A stretch of 64,000 nt of DNA, from the NCBI RefSeq assembly GCF_004025965.2, contig NZ_SAYU02000009.1:17168-81167 (forward strand), read 5' to 3'. Shown here piece by piece: positions 8,678 through 20,241 of this stretch (the stretch's first letter is position 1; the number at the start of each line of letters is the position of its first letter). The position numbers were made by a program, and so were the translations under genes. This stretch comes from Phycicoccus flavus (GTDB lineage Bacteria; Actinomycetota; Actinomycetes; Actinomycetales; Dermatophilaceae). A model generated the notes under the pieces. The model had not been told where the DNA came from, did no database searches, and saw only the letters and a list, made by a program, of their open reading frames with translations.

Positions 8678-9442
8678 GTGGCCCGGCTGGCCATCGACGA
8701 CGCCGCCTGGGGCAACCGCTGGCGGCAGCGGAGCACCGCCGAGAAGGCGCTTCTCGCCCTCGGGCTGCTGGTCCTCGCCGTCACCTCGCGCGAGGTCGTC
8801 ACCGGCGCCGCCGTCCTCGTGCTCGCCGTCGGCTGCGCGCTGGTCGGGGCACGGGTGCCGTGGCGCACCTACCTCAGGGTCGTCCTCGCCCCGCTGTCCT
8901 TCGTCGTCCTCGGCGCCGCCAGCGTGGCGGTCACCGTCGGCGCCCGGCCCGACGGCGCGCTGCTGGCGCTCGGCCCGGTCGCCGTCACCGACGGGACGCT
9001 GACCACGGCGGGCCAGGTGCTGGCCCGGGCGCTGGCCGCGACGAGCGCCATGGCCCTGCTCGCGACGACGACGCCGGTCAGCGACCTGCTCACGGGGATG
9101 CGCCGGCTGCGGGTGCCCGAGGTCGTCGTCGACGTCGCCGAGGTCATGTACCGCTTCGTCTTCCTCCTCCTCGACACCGTGGCGACCGTCCGCGAGGCGC
9201 AGACCGCCCGGCTCGGCTACGCCACCGGCCCCGCCGCCCGGCGCTCGCTGGGGATGCTCGGCTCGGCCGTCCTGCGGCAGGCCTGGACCCGTGCGCAGCG
9301 CCTCGACGCCGGGCTGGCCGGGCGCGGCGGCAGCGGTCCGCTGCGGACCCTTCCGGCGCTGCGCCCGGTGTCGGTACCGTTCGTCGCCGTGACGTGCACC
9401 GGTCTGGTCGCCCTGACGGCGGCGTCGGTGGTGCTGGCGTGA
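8678..9442 (+). CDS. cbiQ: Cobalt ECF transporter transmembrane protein CbiQ
   Basis: T-component of the ECF transporter, coupling ATP hydrolysis by CbiO to transport through CbiM. It has 254 aa, with about five hydrophobic segments in the first two thirds and near the C-terminus. The cytoplasmic loop holds EAQTARLGY and later RAQRLDAGLAGRG, resembling the conserved charged coupling motifs of this family. The GTG start (8678) lies just after the cbiN stop; earlier in-frame codons run inside cbiN. It overlaps cbiO by 4 nt (GTGA). Confidence 0.92.
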   Translation: MARLAIDDAAWGNRWRQRSTAEKALLALGLLVLAVTSREVVTGAAVLVLAVGCALVGARVPWRTYLRVVLAPLSFVVLGAASVAVTVGARPDGALLALGPVAVTDGTLTTAGQVLARALAATSAMALLATTTPVSDLLTGMRRLRVPEVVVDVAEVMYRFVFLLLDTVATVREAQTARLGYATGPAARRSLGMLGSAVLRQAWTRAQRLDAGLAGRGGSGPLRTLPALRPVSVPFVAVTCTGLVALTAASVVLA

Positions 9443-10290
9443 CCCACCGCCTCAGCCGCCGCGAGCCGTCGGCGTCGGTCCCGCTCCTGGCCGCCGAGGG
9501 CGTGCACGCCGGCTATCCCGGGGGGCCGGACGTCCTGGACTGCGTCTCCGTCGAGCTCCGGCGCGGCACGAGGGTCGCCCTGCTCGGCGCCAACGGCTCC
9601 GGCAAGACGACGCTGCTGCGCTGCCTGTCCGGGGCGCACCGGCCGCGCACCGGCGACGTGCTCGTCGACGGCGTCGCCCTCACCCACCGGTCCGGCCCGC
9701 TGCGCGCGCACCGCCAGCGCGTCCAGCTCGTGCTCCAGGACCCCGACGACCAGCTGTTCTCGGCCGACGTCCGCCAGGACGTCTCCTTCGGGCCGGTGAA
9801 CCTCGGCCTGCCCGACGACGAGGTCCGCGAGCGCGTGGCGTCGGCGCTGTCGGCGCTCGGGCTGGCCCACGTCGCGGACCGCGCCGTGCACCAGCTCTCC
9901 TACGGCCAGCGCAAGCGGGTCGCCGTCGCCGGCGCCGTCGCCATGCAGCCGGAGGTGCTGCTGCTCGACGAGCCGACCGCCGGGCTGGACCCGCGTGGCG
10001 TCGCCGCCATGCTGGCCGCGCTGGAGCGGCTCGAGCGGTCCGGCACGACGGTCGTCATGGCCACCCACGACGTCGACCTCGCCTGGTCCTGGGCCGACGA
10101 GGTCGCCGTCGTGCTCGACCGGGTCGTCCACCAGGACGTCCTCGTCAAGGTGCTCACCGACGAGGCGCTGCTCGAGGCCGCCGGGCTCGCCGTCCCCTGG
10201 CCCGTCGCGCTGCTGCGCCGGCTCGGCCGCGAGGTCGACGTCGCCTTCCCGCCGCGCACCGCCACCGACGTCGCCGCCCTCCTCGGGTAA
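9439..10290 (+). CDS. cbiO: Cobalt ECF transporter ATPase CbiO
   Basis: A-component ABC ATPase of the cobalt importer, 283 aa. Walker A GANGSGKTT is near 49-57, a Q-loop lies in VLQDPDDQLFS, the signature LSYGQRKRVA is near 152, Walker B LLLDEPTAGLD near 173, and a switch histidine in ATHDVDLAW. The DDQLFS sequence after the Q-loop is typical of ECF ATPases. It is the last gene of the riboswitch-controlled operon and is translationally coupled to cbiQ. The following gene differs in base composition and is probably separate. Confidence 0.96.
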   Translation: MTHRLSRREPSASVPLLAAEGVHAGYPGGPDVLDCVSVELRRGTRVALLGANGSGKTTLLRCLSGAHRPRTGDVLVDGVALTHRSGPLRAHRQRVQLVLQDPDDQLFSADVRQDVSFGPVNLGLPDDEVRERVASALSALGLAHVADRAVHQLSYGQRKRVAVAGAVAMQPEVLLLDEPTAGLDPRGVAAMLAALERLERSGTTVVMATHDVDLAWSWADEVAVVLDRVVHQDVLVKVLTDEALLEAAGLAVPWPVALLRRLGREVDVAFPPRTATDVAALLG

Positions 10291-10412
10291 GTAGTGGTCC
10301 GCTACGGAGTTTGTTGAGCAGGTCAGCGACGCCGCCTCGTCGTGCGCGTTGACGGCGCAAATCCGACGTTGTGACGTCCTGTGGATGTCATAGGAAGTGG
10401 GGTAAGGCAAGG

Positions 10413-10910
10413 ATGGACGCGACGGTCCTCTCCGCTCTCGTGGCCGGTAGCAGTGCAGTTCTAGGCGCAATGGTTGGTGGTGCCACGCTCCTGCTCGGGC
10501 AGCGGTTGCAAGAAGAGCGAGAATCGAGGATGGAACAGCAGCGAGAGCTGCGTCGTGTCTGTTCCAACCTGACCACAGGCGTAGCGCGGATCAGGTCACT
10601 GAGCTTTAGGATCAACGAGGCGGGGGCCCGAGAAGGCGCGCAAGCTGCTCTCGATGTCGCACGGGAGAGTTGTGAGCAGCTACGACTTATCGCCTCTACA
10701 GTCGCGACACAGGAGCATGCGCGCCTTGTGCTGCGGCACTCGTGGGCCGTCCTGCAACTGGCGGAGACCGGGGTCGATCCACGTGACGGTCAGTTCGCAG
10801 AACCGCCCGACGCCCGCTTGCGAGCCGAACTGACTAACCTCTACAGGAGCGTTCGCCGAGAGCTCGCGGTGGAGAACCCCGACGCTGTCTTCGAAGAGCT
10901 CCCCGACTAG
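10413..10910 (+). CDS. Small membrane-anchored hypothetical protein
   Basis: I do not recognise this 165-aa protein. Residues about 5-30 form one hydrophobic, Gly/Ala-rich segment followed by a charged helix (RLQEERESRMEQQRELR) that could form a coiled coil. The remainder looks helical and cytoplasmic. The ATG at 10413 is preferred because it starts right at the hydrophobic segment and is preceded by a GGTAAGG purine stretch. Its DNA and the upstream spacer are visibly less GC-rich than the B12 genes on both sides, suggesting a separate acquisition. No link to B12 synthesis is apparent. Confidence 0.6.
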   Translation: MDATVLSALVAGSSAVLGAMVGGATLLLGQRLQEERESRMEQQRELRRVCSNLTTGVARIRSLSFRINEAGAREGAQAALDVARESCEQLRLIASTVATQEHARLVLRHSWAVLQLAETGVDPRDGQFAEPPDARLRAELTNLYRSVRRELAVENPDAVFEELPD

Positions 10911-10966
10911 CGACGTTGGCCACCGAGCTGACGCCGCCCAGGCCCGGGTCGGGGACATCGCTCGCG

Positions 10967-10986
10967 GTCGCGGACGTCTCCGCGAC
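10967..10986. terminator. Perfect hairpin between convergent genes
   Basis: Arms GTCGCGGA and TCCGCGAC around a CGTC loop give a perfect 8-bp stem. It sits between the ends of the hypothetical gene (plus) and cobIJ (minus), so it may act in both directions. No U-tract follows, so the terminator role is inferred from position. Confidence 0.4.
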
Positions 10987-11029
10987 TCCGGACGACAACC
11001 GCGACCCGTCCCGGGATCGGCCCGGACCG

Positions 11030-12580
11030 TCAGTCGACGGAGCGGGGCGTCCAGACCCGGCCGGACGCCGTCACGCGGGTGCGCGAGGCGCCGACGACGA
11101 CGAGGCAGCGCATGTCGACCGACTCGGGGTCGAGCTCGCCGAGGGTCGTGACGCGCAGCTCCTCACCCGGGCGGCCGACGTCCCGGGCGACGACGACGAC
11201 GCGCTCGGGCCCGGCGACCTCGCACACGGCCCGCAGGGCCTCGCCGAGCTGTTCGGGACGCGAGCGGGACCGGGGGTTGTAGAGGGCGACCGCCAGGTCG
11301 GCCCGGACGGCGGCGAGCAGCCGCTCCAGCAGCACCGGCCAGGGCTTCAGCCGGTCCGACAGGGAGATGAGGGCGTGGTCGGCGCCGAGCAGCGCCCCGG
11401 CCAGCGCGGCTGCGGCGTGGGCGGCCGTCACGCCGGGCACGACGTGCACGGGCACCGCCGCGTACCGCTCGTCCTCGGCGGCCTCGAACACGGCGGCGGC
11501 CATCCCGAAGACGCCGGCGTCGCCGCCCGATACGACGGCGACCGGCTCCCCGGCCAGCGCGAGGTCGAGGGCGTCCCGGGCCCGGTCGACCTCGACGGTG
11601 TTGCCGCTCGCGTGCCGGGTGAGGCCCTCGCGCTGCGGCACCCGGTCGACGTACGGCGCGTAGCCGACGACGTGGCGGACCGAGGCCAGGACCTCCGACG
11701 CCTCCGGGGTGAGCCAGCGCTCGGGGCCGGGTCCGAGCCCGACGACGTGGACAGGTGCCGGGGCGGCGTCGGACGCACCGGGGGCCGGGGCGTCCGGCCG
11801 AGGACGTGGGGCCTCGCCCGTCCGGGCCCGTCCCGCCGCGTCCGCGCGCACGTCCGCTCCGGGTACGACGACGACCGACATGTACGGCACGGTGTCGGCG
11901 TCGACCTCGCTCACGGGCAGCACCCGCTGCCCGCCGCGGCTCGCCTCCTGGACGTAGAGCGCCCGGTCGAGCAGACCGGCCTGCCGCAGCGCCTCGCGGA
12001 CGTCGGCGAAGGTGCGGCCGAGCTTCATGACGACCGCCGCGTCGGTGTCGGCCAGCCGCCGCGCGAGCTCGGGCACCGGCAGTGTCCCCGGCAGCACCGT
12101 GAGCACGTCCTCGTGCCGCGAGAGCCCCGCCCCGACGGCCGCGCTCGCTGCCGACACCGACGTCACACCGGCCACGACCTCGGTCGGGAACTCCTCGCGC
12201 AGCACGTCGTGGACGTACATGAACGAGCCGTAGAAGAGCGGGTCCCCCTCGGCGAGGACGACGACCGAGCGCCCGGCGGCCAGGTGGGCCCGCAGCCGCT
12301 CGACGCACTCCGCGTAGAAGTCGGCGAGCGCGCCGTAGTAGCCGCCCGGGTGCTCCGTCGCCCCCGTCGTCACGGGGTAGACCAGGGCCTCCTCGACGAC
12401 GCCCTCCGGCAGGACCGCCGACGCGATGGCGCGGGCCGTCGACTCCCGGTGCGCCGCGCGGTGGTAGGCGACGACGTCCGCGGACCCGATGAGGGCGACG
12501 GCCCGCACGGTCATGAGGTCGGGGTCGCCGGGCCCCACCCCGACCCCGTACAGGTGGCCGGGCTCCGCGGGACGGCTCAT
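11030..12580 (-). CDS. cobIJ: Fused precorrin-2 C20- and precorrin-3B C17-methyltransferase (CobIJ)
   Basis: 516-aa fusion. The CobI half (about 1-240) methylates C20 of precorrin-2; it begins with YGVGVGPGDPDLMTVRA and has LAEGDPLFYGSF. An Ala/Pro/Asp-rich linker (about 245-275) joins the CobJ half (about 278-516), which does C17 methylation and ring contraction; it has VVGLGPGPERWLTPEA, SGGDAGVFGMA and ALYNPRSRSR. The same fusion order is found in mycobacterial CobIJ. The ATG start overlaps the cobH stop as ATGA. It is last in the minus-strand operon cobG-cobH-cobIJ, three enzymes that act close together in the aerobic corrin path. Confidence 0.95.
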   Translation of the reverse strand: MSRPAEPGHLYGVGVGPGDPDLMTVRAVALIGSADVVAYHRAAHRESTARAIASAVLPEGVVEEALVYPVTTGATEHPGGYYGALADFYAECVERLRAHLAAGRSVVVLAEGDPLFYGSFMYVHDVLREEFPTEVVAGVTSVSAASAAVGAGLSRHEDVLTVLPGTLPVPELARRLADTDAAVVMKLGRTFADVREALRQAGLLDRALYVQEASRGGQRVLPVSEVDADTVPYMSVVVVPGADVRADAAGRARTGEAPRPRPDAPAPGASDAAPAPVHVVGLGPGPERWLTPEASEVLASVRHVVGYAPYVDRVPQREGLTRHASGNTVEVDRARDALDLALAGEPVAVVSGGDAGVFGMAAAVFEAAEDERYAAVPVHVVPGVTAAHAAAALAGALLGADHALISLSDRLKPWPVLLERLLAAVRADLAVALYNPRSRSRPEQLGEALRAVCEVAGPERVVVVARDVGRPGEELRVTTLGELDPESVDMRCLVVVGASRTRVTASGRVWTPRSVD

Positions 12581-13245
12581 GCCAGCTCGTCCTCGTCGGC
12601 GATGGCGTTGAGGGCCGCCGCGGCCATCGCCGAGCCGCCGCGCCGCCCGTGCACGACGACCCAGGGCACCTGTCCGCCGCCCGGCAGCTCGTGCTCGGCG
12701 AGGGCGACCTTGGACTCGGCCGACCCGATGAAGCCGACCGGCATCCCGACGACGGCCGCGGGCCGCGGGCCGCCGTCGAGCAGCAGCTCGAGCAGGTGGA
12801 ACAGGGCGGTCGGGGCGTTGCCGACGGCGACGACGGCGCCCTCCAGGCGGTCGGCCCACAGCGACACGGCGGCCGCGGCCCGGGTCGTGCCCCAGGCGAG
12901 AGCGAGCCCCGGCACCTCCGGCTCGCGCAGGGTGCAGACGACCTCGTTGTCGGCGGGCAGCCGGCGCCGGGTCACCCCGGAGGCGAGCATCTGCGAGTCG
13001 GTGAGGATCGGCGCGCCGGACAGCAGCGCGGTCCGGGCGTCGCGGACGACGTCCGGGTGCGCCGCGAGGTCCTCGACGACGCCGACGTCCCCGGCGGCGT
13101 GGACGACCCGGGTCGCGACGCCGTGCAGGTCCGCCGGGAGGCCGGAGAGGTCGGTCTCCTCCCGGATGGTCGCGAAGGAGCGCCGGTAGATCTCGAGGCC
13201 GTCGGTGACGTACTCGAACCGGCGGCTCGGCGGGGCGAGGGTCAT
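12577..13245 (-). CDS. cobH: Precorrin-8X methylmutase (CobH)
   Basis: Moves the C11 methyl group to C12, converting precorrin-8X to hydrogenobyrinate. The 222-aa length is typical. His49 in RVVHAAGD matches the catalytic histidine, and PILTDSQMLASG, VGNAPTALF and GMPVGFIGSAESK are family blocks. The ATG start and stop overlap cobG and cobIJ by 4 nt each (ATGA), indicating coupled translation. No separate promoter is visible. Confidence 0.96.
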   Translation of the reverse strand: MTLAPPSRRFEYVTDGLEIYRRSFATIREETDLSGLPADLHGVATRVVHAAGDVGVVEDLAAHPDVVRDARTALLSGAPILTDSQMLASGVTRRRLPADNEVVCTLREPEVPGLALAWGTTRAAAAVSLWADRLEGAVVAVGNAPTALFHLLELLLDGGPRPAAVVGMPVGFIGSAESKVALAEHELPGGGQVPWVVVHGRRGGSAMAAAALNAIADEDELA

Positions 13246-14348
13246 GCGCGGTCTCCGGGGAGCAGGGACAGGACGGCGTCGGCGTCGGGCGCGCCGACGG
13301 CCACGAGGTCGCCGTCGCGGGCGCCGCAGCGCCGCTCGCAGCCGACGACGTGCAGCGGGGGCGTCGCGGTGCCCCGGGCGTCGAGCGCCGCGACGACGTC
13401 CGCCGCCACGGGCAGGGTGGCGCTGCGGGCCTTCGCGCAGTGCGGGGCGCCGACGCAGGCGCTGACCCGGGAGGCGGCCGACGCCGGGTCGACGACGAGC
13501 CCGGCCCGCTCCAGCGCGGTGGCGGCCGCGGCGCCGCCGCGCACGACGAGCGAGCGCCACGGGGTGACGACGACGCGCCCGGCGACCTCGGCCAGGGCGG
13601 CCACGTGCCCGGGCCGCAGCATGGCCAGCGGGACGCCGGCGACGAGGTCCTCGCCCACGGGTCCGGGCTCGAGGGGAGGGGCGACCGCGGGCGGGACCGG
13701 GTCCAGGCCGCCCAGCACCGGCGAGCCGGCGGGCAGGTCCCGGACGTTCCAGACGCCATGCGGGGCGTGGGCGAGGAAGGCGCGGGCCACGTCGAGCACG
13801 GCCGCGACGGCGTCCGTGCTGGAGACCGGCCGGCCACGGCCCCCGGCCAGGAGCAGGCCCTCGGTCAAGGACCGGGCCCGGTAGGCGACGTCGTACGGCT
13901 CCGAGAGCGGCGACCCGGAGGCGTCGGCGACGGCGAACAGGAAGCGTCCCGGTAGGTCGGCCAGCGCCGGGTCGGCGCACAGCGCGGCGTCGAGGTCGCG
14001 CACGAGCGGCTGCAGCCCCGGGGCCAGCGGCGCGGCGAGGACGTTGCGGACCCGCTCGTGCGTCGCGGACGGCAGGAGCCCGGTGGCCTCGACCCCGCGC
14101 ACGAAGGCGTCCGGCAGCGGGTCGGGCAGGCCGCGCAGCTGGAGGTTGCCCCGGCTCGTCAGCTGCAGCACGGGGGCGCCGTGCCGGCCGGCCAGGGCGA
14201 GCAGGTCCATGAGGACGTCGACCCCGACCTCCCCGCCCGGCAGCCGCAGCCGCACGAGCGCCCCGTCCTGCGCGACGTGGGGCCGCAGCAGCCCCGGGCA
14301 GCGGTCGGCGACCGGCCGCTGCGGGGGGTGGGTGGGGGTGACGGACAT
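13242..14348 (-). CDS. cobG: Precorrin-3B synthase (CobG)
   Basis: Oxygen-dependent [4Fe-4S] enzyme that hydroxylates C20 of precorrin-3A and forms the gamma-lactone; it is a marker of the aerobic pathway. The 368-aa protein has the nitrite/sulfite-reductase ferredoxin-like fold, with QLTSRGNLQLRG in the N-terminal half. Cluster cysteines occur in SACVGAPHCAK (near 296) and VGCERRCG (near 335). The ATG start follows a TACGCT box by 8 nt with no SD, so the mRNA is probably leaderless. It diverges from the riboswitch-controlled cobN gene; unlike cobN, this operon has no readable riboswitch. Confidence 0.92.
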   Translation of the reverse strand: MSVTPTHPPQRPVADRCPGLLRPHVAQDGALVRLRLPGGEVGVDVLMDLLALAGRHGAPVLQLTSRGNLQLRGLPDPLPDAFVRGVEATGLLPSATHERVRNVLAAPLAPGLQPLVRDLDAALCADPALADLPGRFLFAVADASGSPLSEPYDVAYRARSLTEGLLLAGGRGRPVSSTDAVAAVLDVARAFLAHAPHGVWNVRDLPAGSPVLGGLDPVPPAVAPPLEPGPVGEDLVAGVPLAMLRPGHVAALAEVAGRVVVTPWRSLVVRGGAAAATALERAGLVVDPASAASRVSACVGAPHCAKARSATLPVAADVVAALDARGTATPPLHVVGCERRCGARDGDLVAVGAPDADAVLSLLPGDRA

Positions 14349-14356
14349 CGCGGGCC

Positions 14357-14362
14357 AGCGTA
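14357..14362 (-). promoter_or_regulatory. -10 box of cobG operon
   Basis: TACGCT on the minus strand, 8 nt before the cobG ATG. It lies almost back to back with the cobN box (14377-14382), so the two divergent promoters share about 100 bp of upstream DNA. Confidence 0.45.
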
Positions 14363-14376
14363 CGCGGGGGCGCAGG

Positions 14377-14382
14377 TAGGCT
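14377..14382 (+). promoter_or_regulatory. -10 box of cobN riboswitch transcript
   Basis: TAGGCT placed so that transcription would begin about 14389, directly at the 5' edge of the cobalamin riboswitch. Confidence 0.45.
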
Positions 14383-14389
14383 GCGCACG

Positions 14390-14520
14390 TCCGACGACGA
14401 CGGAACCCGGTGCGAGTCCGGGACGGTCCCGCCACTGTGAGCCCTCCGGGCGAGTCAGGAACGTCGCGCCGGACGCCCGCGGCGGCGTCGCGGGCCCCGC
14501 ACCGAGCGCGGGGGCGCGGA
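14390..14520 (+). promoter_or_regulatory. Cobalamin riboswitch upstream of cobN
   Basis: The core is readable at 14393-14465: GGAACCCGGTGCGAGTCC, GGACGGTCCCGCCACTGTG, then GCGAGTCAGGAACGTC. The SD GGAGGAG of cobN follows. No U-rich terminator is seen, so translational control is likely. Outer boundaries are approximate. Confidence 0.94.
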
Positions 14521-14537
14521 CCCCCGGAGGAGAACCA

Positions 14538-18197
<3,660 letters not shown>

Positions 18198-18198
18198 G

Positions 18199-19998
18199 GT
18201 GGACCCGGTCCAGCCCGTGCGCGCGCCCGACCGGCCGGACGGCGCGTCCGCGGCCGGACGGACGTACGCGCGCCCGGTGCCGCTCGTCGGGGACAGGACG
18301 AGCGCCGCGGAGCGGGCGGCCGACCCGGCCGGCTGGGCGATGGGCCCGGAGGTCGTGGCGGCGCTGGCCGACGTCGTCGCCGGGCGCCGCGACATCCGCC
18401 GCTACCGGCCCGACCCCGTTCCCGAGGACCTGCTGACGGCGGTGCTGGAGTCCGGGCACCGGGCGCCGAGCGTGGGGCACTCCCAGCCCTGGCGGTTCGT
18501 CGTCGTCCGCGACCCCGCCGTCCGGGACCGGGCCGCGGCCCTCGCCGACGCCGCCCGGCTGCGCCAGGCCGAGGTGCTCACCGAGGACCGGGCGGCCCGG
18601 CTGCTCGACCTCAAGCTCGAGGGGCTGCGCGAGGCGCCGGTGGGCGTCGTCGTCGCCTGCGACCGGCGGACCCCGGCGGCCGGCGTGCTCGGCCGGGCGA
18701 CCTTCCCCGACACCGACCTGTGGTCCTGCGCGACCGCGGTGCAGAACATGTGGCTGACGGCCCGCGCGCACGGTCTCGGGATGGGCTGGGTGACGCTGTT
18801 CGACCCCGCCGACCTCGCCGAGCTGCTCGGGCTGCCGGACGGCGTCGAGACGCTCGGGTGGATGTGCCTCGGCTGGCCCGACGAGCGCCCGCCCGAGCCC
18901 GGGCTGGAGCGCGCGGCCTGGTCCCGTCGGGCGCCGCTCGCCGACGTCGTGCTGCACGAGCGCTGGCCCGCGGCCGAGGGCGGGTCGGCGCCGGCCGCGC
19001 CCACCTCGCACCTGCGCGGGCCCGAGTCCGGCCGGCTGGTCGGCGCCACCGACTCCGCCGACGCCCAGCTGGCCGCACCCGAGGCGCTCGGCGTCCTGGA
19101 CCGGGTCGTCGCGCGGGTCCGCTCCCTGGGGACGGGTGCGGTGACGGGCGGGACGCTCGTCCTCGCCGCCGCCGACCACCCGGTGACGGCGCTCGGGGTC
19201 AGCGCCTTCCCGCCCTCGGTGACCCGTGAGGTCGTCCTCGGCGCGCTCGCGGGGGAGTCGGCCGGGGCGCTGGCCGCGCGCGAGGCGGGCCTGGGGCTCG
19301 TCGTCGTCGACGCCGGGGTCGCCGGGGGGCCGGTGCCGGGTGCGGTCGACGTGCGGCCGGTGGGCGAGCGCGGTGACCTGGCGTCGGGCGACGCGCTGAC
19401 CGCGGCCGACGTCGACCGGCTGGTCGAGGCCGGCCGGGCGGTCGGGCGGTCCGCCGCGACGTCCGGGCTGGTCGTCCTCGGCGAGGTGGGCATCGGCAAC
19501 ACGACGGTGGCCGCCGCGCTCACCGCCGCCCTGCTCGGACTGCCGGCGGCGGAGGTGTGCGGGCTCGGGGTCGGGTCGGACGCGGCGACCCTGGAGCGCA
19601 AGCGCGCCGTCGTCGCGGCGGCGCTGGAGCGGGTCGGCGACGTGTCGTCGGCGCCGTCGCGGCGGGTGCTCGCGGGGCTCGGCGGGGGAGAGGTGGCGGT
19701 GCTCACCGGGGTCGTCCTCGGCGCGGCGCAGGCCGGCGCGGCGGTCGTCCTCGACGGCCTGGCCGCGTCCGTCCCCGCCCTGCTCGCCGTCCGCGAGGAG
19801 CCGGCCGTCCAGGCCCACCTCGTCGCCGGGCAGCGCAGCCGCGAGACCGCCCACGCCGCCGTCCTGCGCGACCTCGGCCTCGAGCCCCTGCTCGGCCTGC
19901 GCCTGCGCGCCGGGGAGGGCGTCGGCGGCTGCCTCGCCGCCTCCCTCGTCCTCCAGGGCCTGCGCATCCGCGAGTCCCTCGCCCGCACCCACCCCTGA
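18199..19998 (+). CDS. bluB-cobT: Fused 5,6-dimethylbenzimidazole synthase (BluB) and CobT phosphoribosyltransferase
   Basis: 599-aa fusion for lower-ligand assembly. Residues about 50-255 are BluB, a flavin-destroying oxygenase that makes DMB: RRDIRRYRPDPVP, HRAPSVGHSQPWRF and WMCLGWPDERPPE are characteristic. Residues about 265-599 are CobT, which transfers phosphoribosyl from nicotinate mononucleotide to DMB: SAFPPSVTREVV, GEVGIGNTT (near 428-436) and the C-terminal LRAGEGVGG with the probable catalytic Glu. The CobT half lacks the usual KPPGSLG segment near its start. The GTG start has SD AGGAGG 7 nt upstream, overlapping the cobN end; the first 45 residues are low-complexity and a later start is possible. 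Confidence 0.9.
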   Translation: MDPVQPVRAPDRPDGASAAGRTYARPVPLVGDRTSAAERAADPAGWAMGPEVVAALADVVAGRRDIRRYRPDPVPEDLLTAVLESGHRAPSVGHSQPWRFVVVRDPAVRDRAAALADAARLRQAEVLTEDRAARLLDLKLEGLREAPVGVVVACDRRTPAAGVLGRATFPDTDLWSCATAVQNMWLTARAHGLGMGWVTLFDPADLAELLGLPDGVETLGWMCLGWPDERPPEPGLERAAWSRRAPLADVVLHERWPAAEGGSAPAAPTSHLRGPESGRLVGATDSADAQLAAPEALGVLDRVVARVRSLGTGAVTGGTLVLAAADHPVTALGVSAFPPSVTREVVLGALAGESAGALAAREAGLGLVVVDAGVAGGPVPGAVDVRPVGERGDLASGDALTAADVDRLVEAGRAVGRSAATSGLVVLGEVGIGNTTVAAALTAALLGLPAAEVCGLGVGSDAATLERKRAVVAAALERVGDVSSAPSRRVLAGLGGGEVAVLTGVVLGAAQAGAAVVLDGLAASVPALLAVREEPAVQAHLVAGQRSRETAHAAVLRDLGLEPLLGLRLRAGEGVGGCLAASLVLQGLRIRESLARTHP

Positions 19999-20030
19999 CC
20001 CCACCCTGCTCGACTTCCTCGCCTGATCCC

Positions 20031-20081
20031 GGAACCTTCGGGTTCGCACCCCCTCCGAACCGGCGCGAACCCGAAGGTTCC
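20031..20081. terminator. 17-bp inverted repeat downstream of bluB-cobT
   Basis: Perfect arms GGAACCTTCGGGTTCGC (20031-20047) and its complement (20065-20081), with a 17-nt loop. It is the only notable structure in the 243-bp gap 19999-20241. Probable terminator of the cobN operon; it resembles the hairpin at 42057-42097 and may belong to a dispersed palindrome family. Confidence 0.55.
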
Positions 20082-20228
20082 TCGGCGTGACCGGGGCCGG
20101 CCGTCGCCCTCGGGCCAGGAGCGGGCCCCGCGCCCGCGTCCGACCCGCCCGGCCGCGTGCCCTCCCCGGTGCGGTGCAGCGGGGTCCTGACCCCGCCTCA
20201 GCACCGCCGATCCCGGGCCCGTCGCGGC

Positions 20229-20234
20229 TAGGGT
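20229..20234 (+). promoter_or_regulatory. -10 box of aldo/keto reductase gene
   Basis: TAGGGT ending 7 nt before the ATG; leaderless arrangement with no SD. Confidence 0.5.
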
Positions 20235-20241
20235 CGGGCAC

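Noticed and set aside
10319..10412. Classic -35/-10 promoter for the hypothetical gene
   Set aside because: A TTGACG hexamer is present but no -10 at 16-19 bp spacing could be matched.
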